Shown here: positions 59,101-64,000 of the stretch, in pieces
Numbering within the stretch: position 1 is the stretch's first letter
How the letters are laid out: every line of letters begins with the position of its first letter
Assembly: GCA_021209875.1 (NCBI GenBank)
Contig: JAGYVD010000004.1
Location: 2,666,001 to 2,730,000, forward strand
Source: Rosellinia necatrix
Taxonomy: Eukaryota > Ascomycota > Sordariomycetes > Xylariales > Xylariaceae
Direction: 5' to 3'
Length of the DNA stretch: 64,000 nt
Program-made: the position numbers and the translations under genes
Notes under the pieces: model-generated
The model's database searches: none
What the model saw: the letters and a program-made list of their open reading frames with translations, nothing else
Told to the model about the DNA's origin: nothing

Positions 59101-61483
59101 CAGGAAAAAGGGCAAGAAGGATGAGGGGAGTGATTCCGAATATGGGGATGGTGCTACGACGGGTCCTTCGCACCCCAGCCTCGAGTCACAGTCACCTATT
59201 ACGCCAAGTGACAATGACACGCCCAAGATCCAAATTGACGATACCGCCGTTCCACCCCCACCACCTCCTATGCCGGGGCATTTGCCCGGAACTGCTCCAC
59301 CACCGCCGCCTCCACCACCTCCGCCTTTTCCCGGACAGCTTCCCGGCGCCGCGCCCCCACCTCCACCGCCTCCTCCTCCGCCTCCAATGCCTGGGATGCT
59401 GTCCCCCGGCTCAGCGGCAGGTGGTCCTCCTCCTCCGCCACCTCCCCCTCCCATGCCCGGCACTCTGGGAGGCGCACCTCCACCGCCTCCGCCACCGATG
59501 CCAGGTATGCCAGGAGGAATGGGTGCACCACCCCCACCACCAATGCCAGGTGCTATCTCTGGTCATTTCTTATCCGCCAGGGATAACTTTGCGCCAGGTC
59601 TCACCGGCCTTGGCCTTCCCGTGGTTAGACCTAAGAAAAAGCTCAAGGCTCTTCACTGGGAGAAAGTCGATGCCCCAGAGACAAGTCACTGGGCAGCTCA
59701 TACACCCTCTGCCGAAGCGAGGGAGGAGAAATATATGGAGCTTAGTAAAAAGGGAATTTTGGACGAGGTCGAGAAGCTTTTCATGGCTAAGGAGATCAAG
59801 AAGATTGGGGGCGGAAACTCTAAGAAAGATGACAAGAAGCAAATTATTTCTGCCGATCTTCGGAAAGCATATGGTAAGTTGCATCTAATCAACAATATTG
59901 TCGCCGCAACTAATATGAGTATAGAAATCGCGTTTGCTAAGTTTTCTCAATATCCCGTTGAGAAAATTGTGCAGATGATTATACACTGCGATAAGGAAAT
60001 ACTGGACAACAGCGTTGTCATGGATTTCCAGCAGAGAGAAGATCTCTGTAACATCCCGGACAACACTACAAAACTCATGGCACCATATAGCAAGGACTGG
60101 ACTGGTCCACAAGCTAATGGGGAAGCCCGAGAACTGGATCCCTCTGAGCTCACCAGACAGGATCAAATCTATCTCTACACCGCTTTCGAATTACATCACT
60201 ATTGGAAGAGCAGAATGCGGGCATTGGCTCTCACAAGAAGTTTTGAAATTGACTACGACGAGATCTCGGAGAAGATGCATTTGATTGTTGCGGTATCCGA
60301 GTCACTGCGTGATTCGGTGTCTCTAATGAACGTTCTCGGTCTCATTCTCGATATTGGAAACTATATGAACGATGCAAATAAGCAAGCGCGCGGCTTCAAA
60401 CTGAGCTCTCTTGCTCGGCTGGGCATGGTCAAGGATGACAAGAATGAATCCACGCTCGCGGATCTCGTGGAGCGTATCGTTCGCAACCAGTACCCAGAAT
60501 GGGAGGGGTTCGCTGTTGATATCCAGGACGTTATCACGGTCCAGAAAGTCAACATTGAGCAATTACAAACGGACGCAAAGAAATACATCGACAACATTCG
60601 AAACATTCAAATGTCACTAGACAACGGCAACCTTAGTGATCCTAAGAAGTTCCATCCGCAGGACCGTGTCGCTCAAATCGTCCAGCGCTGCATGAAGGAG
60701 GCACGTCGCAAAGCCGAACAAATGGAGTTGTATTTGGAGGAAATGATGCGGACTTACAAGGATATCATGGTTTTTTACGGCGAAGACCCTGCTGACGACA
60801 ATGCCCGTCGTGACTTTTTTGCTAAACTGGCGGCATTCTTACAGGAATGGAAAAAGAGTCGGGAAAAGAACATGCAATACGAGGAAACGCGGCGTAAAAA
60901 CGAAGCTAGCATGAAGCGCAAACACCCACAACTCAAACTATCAGGCAGCGTCGAAGGTGCGCCGCCATCCCCGGCATCGGCTGGCGCTATGGACTCTCTG
61001 CTTGAGAAACTACGGGCAGCAGCGCCTCAGGCCAGGGATCAGCGCGAACGAAGGAAAAGACTACGACTCAAAGAGAGACACCAGGTGCGCATTGCGTCCG
61101 GCCAACAGATCCCGGATCTCAATGAGATTCCAGAGGCCGAAAATGGCCTCCGTTCCGACGATGTAATGAATGCCATAGACTCTGAAGGAAACCCGATCTC
61201 TCCCGATCTCTTATCACCGGGCACTGCACCTTCAGAAGGCAGCGAAGACGGTGTGGCCCAGAGGGCTGCCATGTTGCTGCAAGATATGAGGGGCGGTGAT
61301 GGAAACGATGACGGCGATGGCGAACCGAAGGAAAGCCTACGGAGGTCAGCGGCAGAAGAAAGAAGAGCGAGGCGGCGGAGATTAAAGGGGGTGTCGGCCG
61401 CCAGCTCGAGTGCAGGCGACAGTGATGGTGGCACCAAACATCCGGGTCTCGGAGAAATACCGGCCACCGTACCGGAAGAATGA
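56171..61483 (+). CDS. bni1: Diaphanous-related formin (Bni1/SepA type)
   Basis: The product nucleates and elongates actin cables and the contractile ring at hyphal tips and septa, under Rho GTPase control. Exons 56171-59873 and 59925-61483 give 1753 aa. The 51-nt intron (GTAAGT...GTATAG) is in frame and stop-free. It is placed because its removal restores RKAY-EIAFAKFSQYP in the FH2 domain. Order: Ser-rich N-terminus; GTPase-binding/FH3 region (about 276-720, with TRPEDDRITEHMFYELMQKRGW and VDGRGKMGSLVGAS); coiled coil (about 730-870); proline-rich FH1 with several poly-Pro tracts (about 1023-1135); FH2 (about 1150-1570, starting KKKLKALHWEKVD); and a C-terminal DAD with MDSLLEKLR followed by basic RERRKRLRLKER. 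GBD and DAD together imply autoinhibition. The start MSSADKSR is the first in-frame ATG. Confidence 0.96.
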   Translation: MSSADKSRQSSGGKGFFSRSKHRSDKRHTGSEEGRFLTPDHERSPRSSRHVRESSVASIDRPSSPEIGVNNSAGVISGISYANTYNERTPAPVDYLPRVDQVPVRRDPLPHHLNKGTSDYHQYPSVDASGFATVAGSHVSGARPPAGASNITMASTGRQTQLQQWGPQTHGQVPRSSGGSGAAFNERWDSLPGWGQGGGFGRTSRQSDQSSTFSGNGQPPDPTTNKRSSRTALPSATSQSSITSSRDSHRLTKYPASPVQPPPNGSDNFAFTRPEDDRITEHMFYELMQKRGWHNLPEQARRQMQAYPSSKKWTLIYQDRLTEWQGEQKRRQTARAGQYSSVDITANSDEEGSPEWYVRKVMENSLDSKGLGSLEVNLRTQQIGWVKRFIECQGQVALTNVLLKINRKTAVGPAAPADAKSSDKNLDKEYDIIKCLKALLNNKYGADDALAHQQVVVALATSLISPRLTTRKLVSDVLTFLCHWEDGNGHLKVIQAMDYVKTQQNENGRFDAWMRLVEVTVDGRGKMGSLVGASDEVRTGGIGMENLLMEYAVATLILVNMIIDAPEGDLQLRMHIRAQFGACGIKRILTKMEGFQYDLLDKQIERFRTNEAIDYEDMLERENSSIKDSIEGEVKDLNDPAQIVDAIQQRLQGTKTQDYFVSALQHLLLIRENDGEERLRMFQLVDSMLSYVAMDRRLPNLDLKQSLNFTVQSLLDKLHTDSEARQALDEALEARQIAEAAMAERDEMRARVELGADGLVAKLQRQLDEQSRFIEAQKRQADGLKAEVENMQTIRAKEAQRYELETRELYLMLRDAQDVAASQAAKGIINENANSEDPSRMQGILDRERLMDRLAMQLERQKTQYKLEGRVWGDAVGPSDRLRALREEMEGFDSYTGAPEGAGLPPPGISSSMLGSVRRNTKIPRKPVGTQAMLGVDGERLGDGADGDDTIYEKPRVVEIRRPIMDPKQASNLMDEIRKKGKKDEGSDSEYGDGATTGPSHPSLESQSPITPSDNDTPKIQIDDTAVPPPPPPMPGHLPGTAPPPPPPPPPPFPGQLPGAAPPPPPPPPPPPMPGMLSPGSAAGGPPPPPPPPPMPGTLGGAPPPPPPPMPGMPGGMGAPPPPPMPGAISGHFLSARDNFAPGLTGLGLPVVRPKKKLKALHWEKVDAPETSHWAAHTPSAEAREEKYMELSKKGILDEVEKLFMAKEIKKIGGGNSKKDDKKQIISADLRKAYGKLHLINNIVAATNMSIEIAFAKFSQYPVEKIVQMIIHCDKEILDNSVVMDFQQREDLCNIPDNTTKLMAPYSKDWTGPQANGEARELDPSELTRQDQIYLYTAFELHHYWKSRMRALALTRSFEIDYDEISEKMHLIVAVSESLRDSVSLMNVLGLILDIGNYMNDANKQARGFKLSSLARLGMVKDDKNESTLADLVERIVRNQYPEWEGFAVDIQDVITVQKVNIEQLQTDAKKYIDNIRNIQMSLDNGNLSDPKKFHPQDRVAQIVQRCMKEARRKAEQMELYLEEMMRTYKDIMVFYGEDPADDNARRDFFAKLAAFLQEWKKSREKNMQYEETRRKNEASMKRKHPQLKLSGSVEGAPPSPASAGAMDSLLEKLRAAAPQARDQRERRKRLRLKERHQVRIASGQQIPDLNEIPEAENGLRSDDVMNAIDSEGNPISPDLLSPGTAPSEGSEDGVAQRAAMLLQDMRGGDGNDDGDGEPKESLRRSAAEERRARRRRLKGVSAASSSAGDSDGGTKHPGLGEIPATVPEE

Positions 61484-62337
61484 GGCCATCATACACACCC
61501 TCGACCGTAATGTATATCCCCACGTTGCCACGCCAACCGTACCCATGGTATCTACAAGTATATATGAAATAATGTCTATAACAAAGTTAGCCATAACGAG
61601 TACAGCGGGCCTTGGAGAGAATAGAAAGGACTGATGATTAGCATGGGCTGGTTGAATGTAGGAGTTAGCATTAAAAAGAGCAGTACAATACCTGACACAT
61701 TCGCAATCTTCGATAGCCCCGAACTATGTGTAAAGCAAGGGATGATTGGGCTTGTCGATTTCCCGCGAGGAGGCATGATCCTGATCCCAAAATCAACTAA
61801 TAATTAATCAAATATCTACGTTGCTAATACAATGATACGCGACGCTAACAACTCCATGAGAAATTTAGTATTATAAAGCATGTCACGTAATCTCCACTAC
61901 GAAACATCCAGCTACGATAAACTAGAATGGCAGAGAACGGTATATATCTATTTACTATAACACTGCATACATTAGTGATTTGACTCTGTGCTTCGACAAT
62001 TGGCTGGCTCTGTCGGTAACTATTTATACTTGGATCGGCTCGTCACACTCAGGTTACGATGTCAAGATGATGAAAAGTATATTAAGTTCTGCTGTGTGGC
62101 ATGTTGCTGAAGTCCTTTCCCGTCACATGTGGGTGCAGGGATCGGGGCATCACAAGTAAAGAAGTGAAGTAGCGCCATGGCGCTCGGCCGCTTCGGTCGA
62201 GCAATAGACCAACAAGAGCCAGTGGACAGGCAAACGGACGGATGGTGCATAGATATGGGGGGAGGAGGGAGGGGGAGAGGGGGCAGGGGGATGCACCCGC
62301 CCATAGGTCGGGGCCCGTGACGGTTCCAGAGCCACGC
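61484..62337. other. Intergenic between convergent formin and GH76 genes
   Basis: 3' regions of both genes. No other gene or repeat supported. Confidence 0.55.
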
Positions 62338-64000
62338 TTAGTTGAGCGCAAAGCCCGCGAGCAACAGGCTGCCTAGCAACACGACGGAGCTGAGGCCGGC
62401 GCGAGCACCAGAACTGGGGGGCACGTCGGAATTCTCGGCAGAGCCGCTTGTCTGAGACGAGCTTGGGCTGCCCGTCCCGGTGCTGTTGGTGCCGGAGCCC
62501 GGAGTGGCGACCACCTTCTCCGCCGGCAGCAAGCTGAGGAGTGCACTCAGAACGCTCATCTACAGAACGAAATAGGTTAGTGTCTCGTAGGTGACGGGTC
62601 TTTTCATGATACGCTTTGCGGGCTGAGGCGAGAGGGAGGGTTATCATACCTGAGGGCCAGCCCCGATATGACCCTCGGAGCTTCCGGTCCAGATATAGTC
62701 ACACATGCGCTCGTTTGCACCAGCCGTGCAACTTTTGGCGGCGGCGGCGGCGCTGGTCTTGAGGACCGGGAGGATGAGGTCGGCCGTGTGCGGCGCCACC
62801 ACCATGGTCGAGGCCAAGCTTCGGTGGAGGAAGGACTTGAAGAAAGTCATGTCGGTGTTGCATCTGTCAGGTTCGCAGGCGACTTCCATGGCCACCCCAT
62901 CCGGGAAGAAGACGGCGATCGTTCGCTGGGCTAGGCCGTCTACCAGGTCCTTCCACTCTGCATCGCCAGTCTTGTTGTACATGGCCGCGGCGCCTTCGAG
63001 GGCGAGGGCGGAGGTGTACGAAAACTGTACTTTGTTGACTGCGGCGTGGGTTAGTACTGGTATAACGTGCGAATTCCTCAAACGCCTGCATAGGCAAACC
63101 CTTGCTAACTAGGACAGATACGACAAAAGAAAAAAAGAAAAAGAAAAAAAAAAACATGATCAGGCTTACTTTGGTCACAGTCCGGGACGTGGGCGCCATC
63201 AAACACGTTGAATTTGCCATCAATGAGTTTCGAGGATTGCAACCAGTCGAACGTTTCCTTGACGGAATCGGACCGGGTCTTGTCATCCCTATTCTGCAGA
63301 CCTAAGCGGGCGCCGAGGCTCGCATAGGCTACGTTTGCGGTGGCTAGATCCTCATCAGCATATTGGTTTGATGACGGCAGGGGTTATACTTACTTGACAC
63401 GTAATTGTAACCACTGTTGACCGCGAACAGCTGCCACCTCAAACCCCCAGCGCAAGATCCATTCTGAATGCGTCGGTCGGTCTCCTCGTCAAAGACGTTC
63501 TGTGCCAGGGTAACCCATTTCAGATCGTCGACCCCGGGCTCGGCAAAGCCCGTTTCTGCGGCAAGCAGAGCCGCCGCTCCCCAGATGGCCTGGTCGTCGT
63601 TGCCCACCGAGGCGGTCCAATTCGGCGACAGGAAGTCGTTGTTCTGGCCACGCTGCCATAGGAGGGCCTCGGAGATCTTAGCATCGTACTGGGTGTCGCC
63701 AGTGCGGCTTCGGTAGTCCAACATGGCGGCCCACAAGGCGCCACCAGTCCACCAGTAGTAGTCGCCGTCGGGTGGCGGGCCGGGCAGGATCCCAGGGATC
63801 TCGCCGGTGTAGAAGCTCATGAGATCCTCGGCGACAAGCGCGGCGGCTTTCTTGACCGAAGCTACGGGGCGGTTAATACTCAACGAAACGAAAGGACAGG
63901 ACCAGACCAGACCAGACCAGAGGAGCGTCTGGCGGCGGCATACTAACCGGCATCATTCACGTCGACGGTCAAACTACCCAAGACGCCTGTGGCGGACAGC
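62338..64000 (-). CDS. GPI-anchored GH76 protein of the Dfg5/Dcw1 family (5' end beyond window)
   Basis: A putative cell-wall alpha-1,6-mannanase/transglycosidase that links GPI-mannoproteins to wall glucan. Visible exons, read leftward: 64000-63948 (partial), 63861-63394, 63343-63170, 63038-62650 and 62559-62338. The first piece (LSATGVLGSLTVDVNDA) looks like the end of a signal peptide and mature start. Family segments: YTGEIPGILPGPPPDGDYYWWTGGALWAAMLDY, GNDDQAIWGAAALLAAE with the paired catalytic Asp, WQLFAVNSGYNY, NKVQFSYTSALALEGAAAMY, and CDYIWTG. The C-terminus is Ser/Thr/Gly-rich and ends in a hydrophobic tail (SSVVLLGSLLLAGFALN) after small residues, a GPI-anchor signal. The N-terminal start codon lies outside this window. 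Intron 62560-62649 and the pyrimidine-rich intron 63039-63169 close the frame exactly. Confidence 0.92.

Noticed and set aside
1..64000. CRISPR array, rRNA gene, intact transposon or secondary-metabolite cluster
   Set aside because: No regularly spaced direct repeats, 5S-like sequence, transposase/RT motif, or PKS/NRPS/terpene-synthase motif was seen.

Overview
This window looks like nuclear DNA of a filamentous ascomycete, most probably a Sordariomycete. The genes carry short introns (about 50-170 nt) with fungal GTRNGT donors and CTRAC branch sites. The gene content is typical of this group: CAF-1 large subunit, an eIF4E2-type cap-binding protein, Yop1, an RFX factor, Sec16, a SepA/Bni1-type formin and a Dfg5/Dcw1-type GH76 enzyme. 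Exon structures were built by hand from splice signals, reading frame and remembered family motifs; no alignment or expression data were available.

Layout. 0.9-3.0 kb (+): CAF-1 large subunit, convergent with an eIF4E2-type gene (4.8-5.9 kb, -). 6-11.4 kb: triplet repeats, then an AT-rich gene desert. 11.4-12.2 kb (-): YOP1. 14.6-17.1 kb (+): RFX factor. 18.4-20.3 kb (+): aspartate kinase. 21.0-21.4 kb (+): a small unrecognised gene. 22.3-23.3 kb (+): Kin17. 24.0-25.5 kb (+): an FAD-dependent amine oxidoreductase that looks like a pseudogene. 26.6-32.4 kb (+): SEC16. 33.8-36.6 kb (+): two small genes of unknown function that look like diverged paralogues. 38.7 kb (-): tRNA-Val(AAC). 39.1-39.8 kb (-): a small secreted Asn/Gly-rich protein. 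42.2-43.5 kb (+): an SDR oxidoreductase. 45.0-45.3 kb (+): a small disordered protein. 46.3-47.6 kb (-): HUS1. 48.6-49.5 kb (-): a RING-finger protein. 52.1-52.7 kb (-): a single-pass membrane protein. 56.2-61.5 kb (+): formin. 62.3-64.0 kb (-, N-terminus beyond the right edge): a GPI-anchored GH76 protein.

The genes do not form an operon or an evident metabolic cluster. Most are housekeeping genes: chromatin and genome integrity (CAF-1, HUS1, Kin17), secretion and ER shape (SEC16, YOP1), polarity and wall (formin, GH76), amino-acid synthesis (aspartate kinase) and translation (eIF4E2). The accessory parts are the small secreted protein, the paralogue pair, the SDR gene and the broken oxidoreductase.

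Long intergenic stretches are full of low-complexity DNA built from TAGG/CCTA units (ACCTAGGTACC and similar). Three copies of a shared 12-nt word, TTAGACGTTAAT, each run into an (ACT)n tract inside such DNA at 9.9, 22.1 and 50.8 kb. That dispersed unit, the paralogue pair and the decayed oxidoreductase are the most unusual items. I found no CRISPR array, intact transposon, rRNA gene or biosynthetic cluster.
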